From contig JAIYCQ010000011.1 of NCBI GenBank assembly GCA_027487945.1, forward strand, positions 62,001 to 126,000: 64,000 nt of DNA, given 5' to 3'. The position numbers and the translations under genes were made by a program. This DNA comes from Caulobacteraceae bacterium (GTDB taxonomy: Bacteria > Pseudomonadota > Alphaproteobacteria > Caulobacterales > Caulobacteraceae). Shown piece after piece: positions 1 to 7,954 of the stretch. Every line of letters begins with the position of its first letter. Within the stretch, counting starts at the first letter, position 1. The notes under the pieces are model-generated. The model was not told where the DNA came from. It did not search any database and saw only the letters and a list, made by a program, of their open reading frames with translations.

Positions 1-332
1 GCACGGGCAGCCAGCTGCGTTGCCGCCTGCGCGAGGGGCCGACGGTCAACGGCCACGCGCCGTCGGTCGACGTGTTGTTCGAGTCCGTGGTCAAGGCCGT
101 CGGCGGCCGCAGCGCCGGCGCGATCCTGACCGGCATGGGCCGCGACGGCGCCAAGGGTCTGCTGGCGATGCGTGAGGCCGGAGCGCGGACCCTCGGCCAG
201 GACGAAGCCAGCTGCGTTGTTTACGGCATGCCGCGCGCAGCCTTCGAAATCGGCGCTGTGGAGCGCCAGTACCCCATCACGCGTATCGGAGCTCACCTGT
301 TGAGCGCCTGTGCCGTGTCTACCGAGGGATAG
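1..332 (+). CDS. cheB: CheB methylesterase, C-terminal part (gene cut by window edge)
   Basis: C-terminal end of the chemotaxis receptor glutamate methylesterase, which removes methyl groups from chemoreceptors as the adaptation step. The frame is open from base 3 and ends in TAG at 330-332. The visible part contains the GMGRDGA loop, whose Asp belongs to the Ser-His-Asp catalytic triad of the CheB esterase domain; the Ser and His and the N-terminal receiver domain lie outside the window. It is the first of six consecutive chemotaxis genes on this strand and the next gene starts 7 bases downstream, so it is co-transcribed with them. Confidence 0.95.
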   Translation, partial: TGSQLRCRLREGPTVNGHAPSVDVLFESVVKAVGGRSAGAILTGMGRDGAKGLLAMREAGARTLGQDEASCVVYGMPRAAFEIGAVERQYPITRIGAHLLSACAVSTEG

Positions 333-339
333 ACAGAAG

Positions 340-729
340 ATGCCCGCCGCATCCGCCATTTCAGTGCTCGTGGTCGATGACCAGATGACGATCCGCACCC
401 TCGTGCGCTCGGGCCTGCAACAGCTTGGCTTCAAGGACATCCGCGAAGCGCCGGACGGCGAGGCCGCCCTGCGCATGCTGCTGACCCAACCGGCCCACCT
501 GGTGATTTCGGACTACAACATGCCCAAGCTGGACGGGCTGGGCCTGCTTCGCGCCGTGCGCGCGCACCCGCCGTTCAAGAGCATCGCCTTCATCATGCTG
601 ACCGGCCGCGCCGATTCCGATCTGGTGCAACGGGCCGTGCAGTTCGGGGTCAATAACTACCTGGTCAAACCGTTTACGGTTCAGGTGTTGAAAGACAAAA
701 TCGAAGGCGTGTTCGGCGCACTGACATGA
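340..729 (+). CDS. cheY: CheY-type response regulator (single receiver domain)
   Basis: Single-domain receiver of 129 residues, the diffusible signal that acts on the flagellar motor or works as a phosphate sink. All the active-site residues are present: acidic pair Asp13-Asp14, phospho-acceptor Asp58 in SDYNMP, Thr88 and Lys110 in LVKPF. I chose ATG 340 over an in-frame GTG at 310 because 310 lies inside cheB and the ATG follows an AGACAGAAG sequence. The stop overlaps the ATG of cheD (ATGA). By position it corresponds to the second CheY of the Caulobacter che operon. Confidence 0.95.
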   Translation: MPAASAISVLVVDDQMTIRTLVRSGLQQLGFKDIREAPDGEAALRMLLTQPAHLVISDYNMPKLDGLGLLRAVRAHPPFKSIAFIMLTGRADSDLVQRAVQFGVNNYLVKPFTVQVLKDKIEGVFGALT

Positions 730-1286
730 GCATCGGGTTGGACGGAACAGTCGAACGGACACTGCATGTCGGGCAGGGCGAGCACCATGTCTCGGACTCT
801 CCCGATGTGGTGATGAGCACGGTGCTGGGCTCGTGCATCGCCGCCTGCATTCGCGATCCCGAACGGGGTCTGGGCGGGATGAACCACTTCCTTCTGCCCG
901 ACGGCGACGGCAGCGGCGACGCGGAAGAGGCCAAACGCTATGGCGTCAACGCCATGGAAATCCTGATCAACAGCCTGCTGCGGGCCGGGGCGCGTCGCGA
1001 CCGGCTCGAGGCCAAGCTGTTCGGCGGCGCCAGCATGTTCGATCGGCTCCGCAACATCGGCGCGGAGAACGCGGCCTTCGCCAAGCGCTTCCTGCAGGCT
1101 GAAGGCATCGCCGTCATCGGCGGCGACACCGGCGGCAACAGCGCCCGGCGCATCCGCTATCGCCCCACGACGGGCCAGGCCATGCAGCGACTGCTGAATG
1201 ACGCCGATCCGTCGGTGTTCGTCCGCGAGCGCAAACTGGCGGTTCCGCCGCCGGCCGAGAAGACCGGCGACCTGGAGCTGTTCTGA
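726..1286 (+). CDS. cheD: Chemoreceptor glutamine deamidase CheD
   Basis: CheD deamidates specific glutamines in chemoreceptors, making them methylatable, and in other bacteria also partners CheC. The 186-residue protein has the family signature LGSCIAACI with the probable nucleophile Cys37, and His54 in GGMNHF; the Cys-to-His spacing of 17 equals that of the structurally known Thermotoga CheD (Cys27/His44). It overlaps cheY by four bases and its TGA overlaps the ATG of the next gene, implying translational coupling along the operon. The C-terminus is about 25 residues longer than a minimal CheD. Confidence 0.95.
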   Translation: MSIGLDGTVERTLHVGQGEHHVSDSPDVVMSTVLGSCIAACIRDPERGLGGMNHFLLPDGDGSGDAEEAKRYGVNAMEILINSLLRAGARRDRLEAKLFGGASMFDRLRNIGAENAAFAKRFLQAEGIAVIGGDTGGNSARRIRYRPTTGQAMQRLLNDADPSVFVRERKLAVPPPAEKTGDLELF

Positions 1287-1669
1287 TGTCCGTGGTCGCC
1301 CGTACCGCGCCGGACCTGCCGCACGGCCTCAACAGCACGCTCGGCGGCGTCGCGCACGAGCTGGCGCTGCTCGAGGCGCATCTCCTTCGGGTTCAGGACA
1401 TCTGTCATGTACCCGAGCACGCCGCCCACCTGGACGCCGTCCTGGTGCGTGAACTTCAGACCCTTGATCTGGTGTCGCAGCGCCTTGGGGCGCTGACCCA
1501 GTTCATCCGCCAGGTGGTGGTGTCAGTCGTGTTCGACCCCGCCGTGGACCTGACCGACGCCCTGGGGGCCATTCCTCTGCAGGATATGGCCGTCCGTCTC
1601 ACCGCCCATGCCGCGGACGAGGAGGCCCCGGCCGACGTGTTCGAGTCCGGAGACTTCGACCTCTTCTGA
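1286..1669 (+). CDS. cheU: CheU-like chemotaxis operon protein
   Basis: A 127-residue protein without recognisable catalytic motifs, mostly predicted helix (for example the stretch around HELALLEAHLLRVQDI). It is assigned to CheU by position between cheD and a second cheY-like gene, the Caulobacter crescentus gene order, and by overall character; its biochemical function is unknown to me. The ATG overlaps the stop of cheD (TGATG). Two similarly acidic ends (cheD finishes LELF, this protein DFDLF) are noticeable; such short acidic/aromatic tails could be docking motifs, but that is inference. Confidence 0.75.
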   Translation: MSVVARTAPDLPHGLNSTLGGVAHELALLEAHLLRVQDICHVPEHAAHLDAVLVRELQTLDLVSQRLGALTQFIRQVVVSVVFDPAVDLTDALGAIPLQDMAVRLTAHAADEEAPADVFESGDFDLF

Positions 1670-1676
1670 GGCCCAG

Positions 1677-2288
1677 ATGAACGAGACGCAGAGCCCCGTC
1701 GCCGCAAGCGCCAAGGTCGACCTGACCCGGGCAAGAGCGCTGCTGCTCGACGACAACCAGGTGCACCTGAACCTGCTGTCCAACGTGCTGTCCAGCTTCG
1801 ACCTGCGCCGTCAGACCAAGGTCGGGAACCTGCGGGACGCCAAGGCCGCCGCGGGCGGGGCGGAGTTCGATCTCGTCCTCGTCGAGGCGGCGCTCGCCAA
1901 CGGGACAGGGTTCGACTTCATCCGCTGGCTGCGCCGCGACGGGCCGGAGTTTAACCGCGCGACGTCCGTGCTTGTGGTGACCAGCGGGACGCGGCTCGAC
2001 CAGGTCCATCTGGCGCGGGACAGCGGCGCCAACTTCGTGCTGGCCAAGCCGATCACGCCGCCCGTGCTGCTGCAGCGGATCATCTGGCTGGGCCGCGACA
2101 AGCGTCTGTTCGTCGAGTCGGAGGGCTACTGCGGTCCCGATCGCCGCTTCAAGGCGTTCGGTCCGCCGATCGGCACCAGGGGGCGTCGCCATGACGACCT
2201 GAACTTCAAGATCGGCGCGGCCGTCGAGCCGAACATGTCCCAGACCGAGATTGACCTGCTCATGAAGCCGACGAGGGTGAAACTGTGA
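1677..2288 (+). CDS. Degenerate CheY-like receiver with Arg-rich C-terminal tail (CheYIII position)
   Basis: A 203-residue receiver-like protein at the place of Caulobacter cheYIII. The acidic pair Asp25-Asp26 and the lysine of LAKPI are kept, but the strand that normally carries the phosphorylated Asp reads FDLVLVEAAL, so Glu70 occupies that position. It therefore probably cannot be phosphorylated in the normal way and may be locked in an active-like form. After the receiver (about 18-140) comes a tail with CGPDRR and GTRGRRHDD, rich in Arg. I chose ATG 1677, seven bases after the cheU stop; an earlier in-frame start at 1608 lies inside cheU. The next gene overlaps by GTGA. Confidence 0.85.
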   Translation: MNETQSPVAASAKVDLTRARALLLDDNQVHLNLLSNVLSSFDLRRQTKVGNLRDAKAAAGGAEFDLVLVEAALANGTGFDFIRWLRRDGPEFNRATSVLVVTSGTRLDQVHLARDSGANFVLAKPITPPVLLQRIIWLGRDKRLFVESEGYCGPDRRFKAFGPPIGTRGRRHDDLNFKIGAAVEPNMSQTEIDLLMKPTRVKL

Positions 2289-2746
2289 CCAGCGCTGCGC
2301 GCTTCTTCAAGCCGACCAACCGCCTGGCGGACTCTGTCGACGTCCGCTACGGCCTCAGCGTCGATACGGCGGCGGACCGGGGCGGGCAGGTCGTCCTCAA
2401 CGCCGGCTCCGACATGCGAAAGTCGGTCAAGGATTGGGTGGCGGAGATCATGCGGCTCAGCGAGCAGGCGGATCCCGACAAGGCCCGGCTCGGCTGGCTG
2501 GCCAACGGCATCCTGGGCGTCGGCGGCGCGGCGGGGATGACGCGGCTGTCGCGCTGCGGCGGACTGTTCGCCCATGCCGTCGATCTGATGGGGGACCGGT
2601 GGCGTCCCGAGCTCGGCGCCCTCTATGGCAACGCGATCGGCCGGCTCCTCGACGACAGCGACCCGGTCGAGGCGCAGGAGGCGATGCTGGCGTCGCTGGA
2701 AAACATGAACAAGCGCCTCGCCGGCGAGACGCCCGCGACCGCCTAG
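2285..2746 (+). CDS. cheE: CheE-like chemotaxis operon protein
   Basis: A 153-residue helical protein at the end of the chemotaxis operon, matching the position of Caulobacter CheE. It starts with GTG overlapping the preceding TGA. No enzymatic motif is visible. A strong hairpin 27 bases after the stop codon (2774-2803) probably ends the operon. Role unknown; the assignment rests on synteny, so I am sure it belongs to the che operon but less sure about what it does. Confidence 0.75.
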   Translation: MTSAARFFKPTNRLADSVDVRYGLSVDTAADRGGQVVLNAGSDMRKSVKDWVAEIMRLSEQADPDKARLGWLANGILGVGGAAGMTRLSRCGGLFAHAVDLMGDRWRPELGALYGNAIGRLLDDSDPVEAQEAMLASLENMNKRLAGETPATA

Positions 2747-2773
2747 GCGGGGTCGGCGGAAGCACGCCCCCGA

Positions 2774-2803
2774 CTCTCCGGCCCGCGGACGCGGACCGGA
2801 GAG
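2774..2803. terminator. Strong hairpin after the che operon
   Basis: CTCTCCGG (2774-2781) pairs with CCGGAGAG (2796-2803), and inside it CCGCG (2783-2787) pairs with CGCGG (2790-2794), giving a 13-bp stem with one mismatch. It lies between the converging cheE and the gene ending at 2876. There is no T-tract, so it may be a bidirectional transcript end or RNA-stabilising structure rather than a classical intrinsic terminator. Confidence 0.6.
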
Positions 2804-2875
2804 CAGGAACCGGCCGTGGGGGGAGTAGCCGGAACCAGATCGGCCTGTGGGGGCCGTCCGGGGAACCCTTGAAAC

Positions 2876-3274
2876 TCAGTCGAGCGTTGACGTCCTGCGC
2901 AGGCTCTGCAGATCAGCGGCGCTCTCGACCAGCACGCGTTCCAGGTCACGGGACGCGGCGGCGGACAGGTCATCCCGGATGGAGCGGACCTGGTGGCGGG
3001 CCTCGTTGAGCATGGCGGCCACGGCGGCGCTGCTGTCGAGATCCTCGATCCGGACGATGGCCGCTTCCTCGCTCAGGCAGTTGTCGATCGCCTCCCGGGC
3101 GTCGCGGGAAATCGCCGCGAGCGCCAGCAGGGTGGCGCGCGAGAGGCTCAGCGCGCAGCTGACGTCGATGTTCAGCGCGTCAAGCTTCTGGCGAAGATCG
3201 TCAAGCGATTGAGACGTTGCACGCGTTTGCAATGGGACATCCCCTGCGACATCGACGCGGATTTCGGCCTGCAC
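2876..3274 (-). CDS. Small helical protein of unknown function
   Basis: Not recognised. The frame predicts an almost entirely alpha-helical, soluble protein of 132 residues with heptad-like hydrophobic spacing (for example QSLDDLRQKLDALNIDV and LNEARHQVRSI), which suggests a coiled-coil or helical bundle. A TTG at 3292 would add six residues, but the GTG at 3274 is preceded by GGGGGCGCAGG, a good ribosome binding site. It converges on cheE. Two shorter frames on the other strand overlap it but look non-coding. Its place beside the che operon invites a role in signalling, which is only inference. Confidence 0.6.
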   Translation of the reverse strand: MQAEIRVDVAGDVPLQTRATSQSLDDLRQKLDALNIDVSCALSLSRATLLALAAISRDAREAIDNCLSEEAAIVRIEDLDSSAAVAAMLNEARHQVRSIRDDLSAAASRDLERVLVESAADLQSLRRTSTLD

Positions 3275-3350
3275 CCTGCGCCCCCGGTGCAACCCTAAGC
3301 AACTGTCGGGGGAATAAGATTACGCTGGCCTTCCGTCAAGAAAAATGTGC

Positions 3351-3408
3351 ATATGCATATATTGGCACGCACACTGTTTGAACCTGCATCATGTGCAAGT
3401 GCGCTTGC
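3351..3408 (+). promoter_or_regulatory. Palindrome cluster upstream of the MarR pair
   Basis: AT-rich island in otherwise GC-rich DNA. It contains the perfect palindrome ATATGCATAT (3351-3360), enclosed by GTGC and GCAC, and the inverted repeat GCAAG-N4-CTTGC (3395-3408). MarR regulators usually bind such palindromes near their own promoter, so this is a candidate auto-regulatory operator for the genes starting at 3496. Confidence 0.45.
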
Positions 3409-3495
3409 CAAAGGCGGGTGGCCCATTATGGTGTGTCGTCTTGACGCAGAGTCCTTCAGGGCTGCTGAACCCGCCGGGAGAGGGAAAGGCCAGGG

Positions 3496-3987
3496 ATGAC
3501 CCAGCAGCTCCGCGACGTTCCGCCCGAGTACTTTTTCTATCTTCAGTATCACCTGGTGAAGCAGCGTGAACTCGTGCTCGGCAAGGTGCTCGACAGCCTG
3601 GGGCTCACCACGCCGAAGTGGCGCATCCTGTCGATCCTGAACCGCCTGGGAGAGGCCTCGATGGGACTGGTGGCGGACTTCTGCGCCGTCGACCGCACGA
3701 CCCTGACGCGGACCATGGACCAGCTGGTCGAGGCGGGGCTCGTCGTCCGCACGGACGACCCGCGCGATCGCCGCCAGACTCTTGTGACCCTCACCCCCGC
3801 CGGCGTCGACGCCTACGAGATCGCGGTGGCGGCGGTGCTCGCGTTCAACGACAAGGCGCTGAGGGGCGTCAGCGGCGAGGAGCAAAAGGCGCTGGAGATC
3901 CTGCTGCGCAAGGTCGTGCACAATGTGATCGACGACCCGGAGTGGGCCGATTGCATCCTGCGCTTCGACCGGGCGACGGCAGGATGA
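3496..3987 (+). CDS. MarR-family transcriptional regulator (first of a tandem pair)
   Basis: A 163-residue winged-helix regulator. The recognition helix and wing are clear: VDRTTLTRTMDQLVEAG followed by RDRRQTLVTLTPAG, the DxRxxxxxLTxxG wing signature of MarR proteins. These dimers usually repress their own operon and an efflux or catabolic gene until an aromatic or other small ligand binds. The ATG follows GGAAAGGCCAGGG. The stop overlaps the start of a second, clearly related MarR gene. Target genes and ligand cannot be told from the sequence. Confidence 0.93.
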   Translation: MTQQLRDVPPEYFFYLQYHLVKQRELVLGKVLDSLGLTTPKWRILSILNRLGEASMGLVADFCAVDRTTLTRTMDQLVEAGLVVRTDDPRDRRQTLVTLTPAGVDAYEIAVAAVLAFNDKALRGVSGEEQKALEILLRKVVHNVIDDPEWADCILRFDRATAG

Positions 3988-4535
3988 GCGGCAAGGCGCG
4001 GGTCCAGCTGTCCGACCCCGAGGGCGAGTTCCTCTCGGACGTGCCTGTGCATCTGTTCCTGCTGGCCTTCCAGGCGGTGCGGCGCAACGACACCCAGAAC
4101 GAGCGGCTGCTGAAGCCTCTCGGGGTGACCCTGGTGAGCTGGCGCGCGCTGCTGATCATCGACAGGCTGCAACCCTGCACCATGAACGAGCTGGCCCGGG
4201 TCAGCACGGTCGAGCGGACCACCCTGACCCGCACGATCGACCAGCTGGTCGCCGACGGCCTCGCCACGCGGACGACGCCGCCGGAGGACCGTCGCAAGGT
4301 GCTGATCGCGCTCACACCCGCGGGGGTCGAGGCGCTCGATGCCGGAAAGCTGCTGATCTACGCCGGTCAGAAGACCGCGGTGGAAGCCATTGATCCGGAG
4401 CGCCTGCGGGAAGCCGCCCGCGTATTGACGGAGGTGGTCGAGAATCTCCTTGAGGACGCGGGCGCGATCGGCGCCGCGATCGGCCTCAACGGACCCGATG
4501 CCGGACGCCCGGGGGGCGACGCCTCCATCGCCTGA
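3984..4535 (+). CDS. MarR-family transcriptional regulator (second of a tandem pair)
   Basis: A 183-residue MarR protein, paralogous to the preceding one: VERTTLTRTIDQLVADG and EDRRKVLIALTPAG align without gaps with the equivalent part of its neighbour. ATG 3984 overlaps the upstream stop (ATGA), so both are made from one message in similar amounts and could form heterodimers. The C-terminus has an extra Gly/Pro-rich tail of about 20 residues after the last helix. It converges on the chemoreceptor gene. Confidence 0.92.
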   Translation: MSGKARVQLSDPEGEFLSDVPVHLFLLAFQAVRRNDTQNERLLKPLGVTLVSWRALLIIDRLQPCTMNELARVSTVERTTLTRTIDQLVADGLATRTTPPEDRRKVLIALTPAGVEALDAGKLLIYAGQKTAVEAIDPERLREAARVLTEVVENLLEDAGAIGAAIGLNGPDAGRPGGDASIA

Positions 4536-4566
4536 CGCAAGGCTTCAGCGCCGCCCTGTGGTCGGG

Positions 4567-6384
4567 TCAGGCCGCGCGTCGCACGCCGCCGCCGGCGCTC
4601 CCGGCGTCGTTGAGGCGGAAGCGGGCGATGAGGGCTGCAAGACCGTTCGCCTGCTGGGCCAGCGCGTGACTGGCGGCGGTCGTCTCTTCCACCATGGCCG
4701 CGTTCTGCTGTGTGACCTGGTCCATCTGGTTGATGGCGGTGTTGACCTCGACCAGGGCCGTGGACTGCTCTCGCGCCGAGGCGGCGATCTCGCCCACCAG
4801 CGCGTTGACGCCGGCCACCCGTTCGAAGATCCGCTGCAGGGTCTCGCCGGTCTGGCCGACCAGAAGTACGCCGCGTTTCACATGGTCGGACGAGGCGCCG
4901 ATCAGGCCCTTGATCTCCTTCGCGGCCTCGGCGGAGCGCTGGGCCAGGGCCCGCACCTCTGAGGCGACGACGGCGAAGCCCCGTCCGGCCTCGCCGGCCC
5001 GGGCCGCCTCGACCCCGGCGTTCAGCGCCAGCAGGTTGGTCTGGAAGGCGATTTCGTCGATCACGCCGATGATCTGGCTGATCTCGGTCGACGACCGTTC
5101 GATCGCCCCCATGGCGGCGTTGGTCTCGGTGACGATGGCGCCGCTGCGTTCCGCCTCGCCGGACGCCTGGTCAGCCGCCTCGCGCGCATCGATGGCGCCC
5201 TGGGCGGCCTTGCGGACGGTGGCGGTCACCTCGTCGAGCGCGGCGGCCGTCTCCTCGAGGCTCGCCGCCTGGTGCTCGGTGCGGCGCGAAAGGTCATCGG
5301 CCGCGTGCGAGATTTCCTCGGTGCCGGTGTGGATGCCGCTCGCCGCCTGCCGGACCGAGAGCAGGGTCTGTTCCAGCTGGTCGAGCGCGCCGTTGAAGTT
5401 CTCGCGCAGTCGCTCGTACTCCGGCGCGAGCGGCTCTTGCAGCCGGAAGGTCAGATCGCCGTCCGACAGGCGCGACAGGCCAAGGCCCAGGGCCGCGACC
5501 ACCGCGCCCTGTTCCTCTTCCGCCCGGGCCCGCCGCAGTTCCATCGCCCTGCGCTCTTCCTCGATCCGGGCCCGCTCGTCCGTGGCCGCCAGTTCGGACT
5601 CGCGGTCGGCGACCGCCTGCCGGAAGGCGTACAGCGCCCGGGCCATCAGCCCCATCTCGTCCTTGCGCCCGGTGTGCGGCGGCTCGACGGACAGGTCGCC
5701 CTTCGCGAGGCGCTCAAGCGCCCGGGTGACGTCCAGGATCGGCGTCACCAGCGTACGCCGGGCGGCCACGATGAGGACGCCCGCGAAGGCGACGCCGAGG
5801 GCCAGCATGGCCACCATCAGACCCTGGGCGATGGCGGCCTCGCGCGTCGCGCTTTCGGCGTCTGCACGTGCAGAAGTGGCGATGGTCTCCGACGCGGTCT
5901 CCATGGCGCCTTCCAGCGCCTCGAACTGCTCCATGAACCCGGGCGTTGCAGCTTCGGCGGCCGCTGGGTCGGTCTCGGCAAGGGCGACGACCGACTCGGC
6001 CGATGCGATGTAGCTGGCGAGCGGCGCTTCGACGGCCTCCAGAGCGGCCCTGGCCTTCGGATCCGTAGCAAGCGCCTTGTTGTTGGCGATGTCATCACGG
6101 AAGGCTGCCGCGTGTGCGGCGAGGTCGGCCTTCACCTCTGCAAAGGTGACGCCATGGGTGGGGTCGGTCGCCCTCAGAGCCATGAGCACGTCGGCGCGCA
6201 GCGCGTCGTGCATCATGTCGCCATGCAGGTGATTGCGCAGGACCGCCGCCGAGCGGGTGGCGTCGTTCAGGTTTCCGCTGAGCCGAAAGGCTGACCAGAT
6301 ACCGGCGCCGGCCACGATACCGACCATGGCCAGGACCGCGAGGCCCGCAGCCGTCACACGTCCGCTTATAGATGAAAAACGCAA
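4567..6384 (-). CDS. Methyl-accepting chemotaxis protein, membrane receptor
   Basis: Chemoreceptor that senses ligands outside the cell and controls the CheA kinase. Order: first membrane helix (about 10-30), a helical periplasmic sensor of about 155 residues rich in Ala, second membrane helix ([18 protein letters not shown]), HAMP domain, coiled linker, second HAMP-like segment, then the signalling hairpin with the conserved tip [18 protein letters not shown]. The protein ends GGVRRAA; a terminal Ala-Ala resembles Caulobacter receptors degraded by ClpXP at division. The longest frame starts at GTG 6408, but TTG 6384 has GGAGG six bases upstream, giving 605 residues; I prefer that start. Confidence 0.95.
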   Translation of the reverse strand: MRFSSISGRVTAAGLAVLAMVGIVAGAGIWSAFRLSGNLNDATRSAAVLRNHLHGDMMHDALRADVLMALRATDPTHGVTFAEVKADLAAHAAAFRDDIANNKALATDPKARAALEAVEAPLASYIASAESVVALAETDPAAAEAATPGFMEQFEALEGAMETASETIATSARADAESATREAAIAQGLMVAMLALGVAFAGVLIVAARRTLVTPILDVTRALERLAKGDLSVEPPHTGRKDEMGLMARALYAFRQAVADRESELAATDERARIEEERRAMELRRARAEEEQGAVVAALGLGLSRLSDGDLTFRLQEPLAPEYERLRENFNGALDQLEQTLLSVRQAASGIHTGTEEISHAADDLSRRTEHQAASLEETAAALDEVTATVRKAAQGAIDAREAADQASGEAERSGAIVTETNAAMGAIERSSTEISQIIGVIDEIAFQTNLLALNAGVEAARAGEAGRGFAVVASEVRALAQRSAEAAKEIKGLIGASSDHVKRGVLLVGQTGETLQRIFERVAGVNALVGEIAASAREQSTALVEVNTAINQMDQVTQQNAAMVEETTAASHALAQQANGLAALIARFRLNDAGSAGGGVRRAA

Positions 6385-6506
6385 GTTCGACCTCCGCCAA
6401 ACCAACACGATTAACGCTGAGTATCCTGCGAAGATTGATCGAGCATTAACTATGGGGCACGCGAGAAATCACAGGAGTCGCAAGTCGAGAGGCTGGGGAA
6501 GTTCGG

Positions 6507-6542
6507 AATGCAGGGCGTAGAAAGTCCGTTCCCTGCATTTTT
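6507..6542 (+). terminator. Intrinsic terminator without an upstream gene
   Basis: AATGCAGGG (6507-6515) pairs with CCCTGCATT (6531-6539) over a 15-base loop and is followed at once by a T-run (6538-6542). The geometry is that of a rho-independent terminator reading on the plus strand only; the other strand has no T-tract. No protein gene on the plus strand precedes it, because 4567-6408 is the chemoreceptor on the minus strand. It may end a short RNA starting in 6409-6500. Confidence 0.6.
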
Positions 6543-6638
6543 CGTGATTTCATCAAACCCCGACAGGGCAGGTGTTCCTGAAGTAGACAAAGCCTGCTTG
6601 CGACAACTTGTCCCAGCGCAACCGGGCGGCGCCTTCTC

Positions 6639-6650
6639 GCGATTAATCGC
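6639..6650. promoter_or_regulatory. 12-bp palindrome upstream of the porin gene
   Basis: GCGATTAATCGC is a perfect 12-bp palindrome located 51 bases before the GTG of the porin gene. The rest of the 6409-6700 intergenic stretch shows only the terminator-like hairpin and AT-rich promoter-like DNA. It may be an operator for the porin, but no regulator can be named. Confidence 0.35.
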
Positions 6651-6700
6651 TCGTTAGGCATTCCCCCCAGAGGCTGGCGCGAAATCGGGAGGGCTGACCG

Positions 6701-7876
6701 GTGCTCGACTTGGGATGGCGTTGCGGGCTCATCGCCCTGCTGGCTGCGGTGTCCGTCGACGTCGGCGCGGCAAAGGCCGAGGACCCGGCCTGGACGGTTG
6801 AAGCGACCTACACCGCCGACCTGATCGGGCCGGTCGCCGGCGACGGTCCCCGCCGCGGCGTCCTCCTCGACAACCTCGATATCGTGGCCGACCTGGATCT
6901 CGAACGGGCCGTCGGATGGCGGGGGGCCACGCTCCACGGCTACCTTCTGTCCAATCAGGGCGGCGCGCCGAACGATTTCGTCGGCACGCTGCAGGGCGTC
7001 GACAATATCGAGGTCGGCCGGCAGGCTCTGCGGCTCTACGAGCTGTGGATCGACGCGCCGGTGGGCGAGCGCACGTCCGTCCTGGCCGGCCTGTATGATC
7101 TGAACAGTGAGTTCTACGCGACCGACTCCGCCGGCCTGCTGATCGCGCCGCCGTTTGGAATCGGTTCGGAGCTGGCGGCCACCGGGGTCAACGGCCCCTC
7201 GATCTTCCCCTCCACGGCCCTGGCGCTGCGGATCAATGTCGCCGGCGATAGCGGCTATGTCCGGGCTGCGGCGCTGAATGCCCGGGCGAGCGTGCCCGGT
7301 GATCCGGACGGGGTCGACACCCGATTCGAGGACGGCGCACTCATGATCGCCGAGGCCGGGCGCCGGGGTGGATCCGGGTCGCTGGCGGTGGGGTTCTGGC
7401 GCTACAGCCAGGACCAGGACGACCTTCGCGACCTGACCCCCGGGGGTGATCCGGTGCAACGCACCGCCCAGGGCGCCTACCTGCTCGGCGAGCGCGTCGT
7501 CCTGGGCGACGACGAAACGCGGAAGGTCACCGGGTTCGTCCGCCTGGGCGTCTCGGACGGGCGGACCAGCCCCTTCCGCGGCGGCTGGCAGGCCGGGGTT
7601 CTGGTGGAGCGGGTCTTCGCCGGACGCCCCGACAGCGCCCTGTCGGTCGGACTCCAGCAGGGGCGCCTGTCCTCTCGCGGGCGGGACCTGATCGCGGCCG
7701 GAGGGGTCGCGCCCGCCGAAGCGGAGTCGTCGATCGAGATCACCTACGCCGACCGTCTGACCGATCGCGTCACCGTCCAGCCGGACTTGCAGGTGATCTT
7801 CGACGCGGGCGGCGACCGGGACGCCGAACCGAGCGTGGTGCTCGGCGTGCGCCTGACCATCGACCTCCTGCCCTAG
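6701..7876 (+). CDS. OprB-type carbohydrate-selective outer-membrane porin
   Basis: A 391-residue exported beta-barrel. Residues 1-26 form a signal peptide (hydrophobic LIALLAAVSVDVGAAKA, cleavage near AKA-ED). The body has the family pattern of OprB porins: GLYDLNSEFYATDSAGLL, SIFPSTALALRI, a late strand pair and a terminal hydrophobic strand (VVLGVRLTIDLLP). OprB channels let sugars and similar small solutes enter the periplasm. GTG 6701 is preceded by GGGAGGG. It is a single gene divergent from the chemoreceptor; whether the two respond to the same nutrient is open. Confidence 0.88.
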   Translation: MLDLGWRCGLIALLAAVSVDVGAAKAEDPAWTVEATYTADLIGPVAGDGPRRGVLLDNLDIVADLDLERAVGWRGATLHGYLLSNQGGAPNDFVGTLQGVDNIEVGRQALRLYELWIDAPVGERTSVLAGLYDLNSEFYATDSAGLLIAPPFGIGSELAATGVNGPSIFPSTALALRINVAGDSGYVRAAALNARASVPGDPDGVDTRFEDGALMIAEAGRRGGSGSLAVGFWRYSQDQDDLRDLTPGGDPVQRTAQGAYLLGERVVLGDDETRKVTGFVRLGVSDGRTSPFRGGWQAGVLVERVFAGRPDSALSVGLQQGRLSSRGRDLIAAGGVAPAEAESSIEITYADRLTDRVTVQPDLQVIFDAGGDRDAEPSVVLGVRLTIDLLP

Positions 7877-7954
7877 GACGCCGTCCAACGGCCGGCGGGT
7901 GTCTGACCCATCCTGCTCTAGGCGGGACCGGCGTCGCCCGCTATCGCTGCAGGG

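Noticed and set aside
3295..3921. Minus-strand frame opposite the first MarR gene
   Set aside because: Overlaps the clear MarR gene and the AT-rich promoter; no domain and odd composition.
6409..6470. CtrA-like TTAA half sites in the chemoreceptor promoter
   Set aside because: Two TTAA half sites are present but not at the TTAA-N7-TTAA spacing; the best pair has only half of the second element, so CtrA control cannot be claimed.
6233..6520. Plus-strand frame ending just inside the orphan terminator
   Set aside because: Mostly antisense to the chemoreceptor start, Arg/Ser/Ala-rich without a ribosome binding site; a non-coding RNA is a better explanation.
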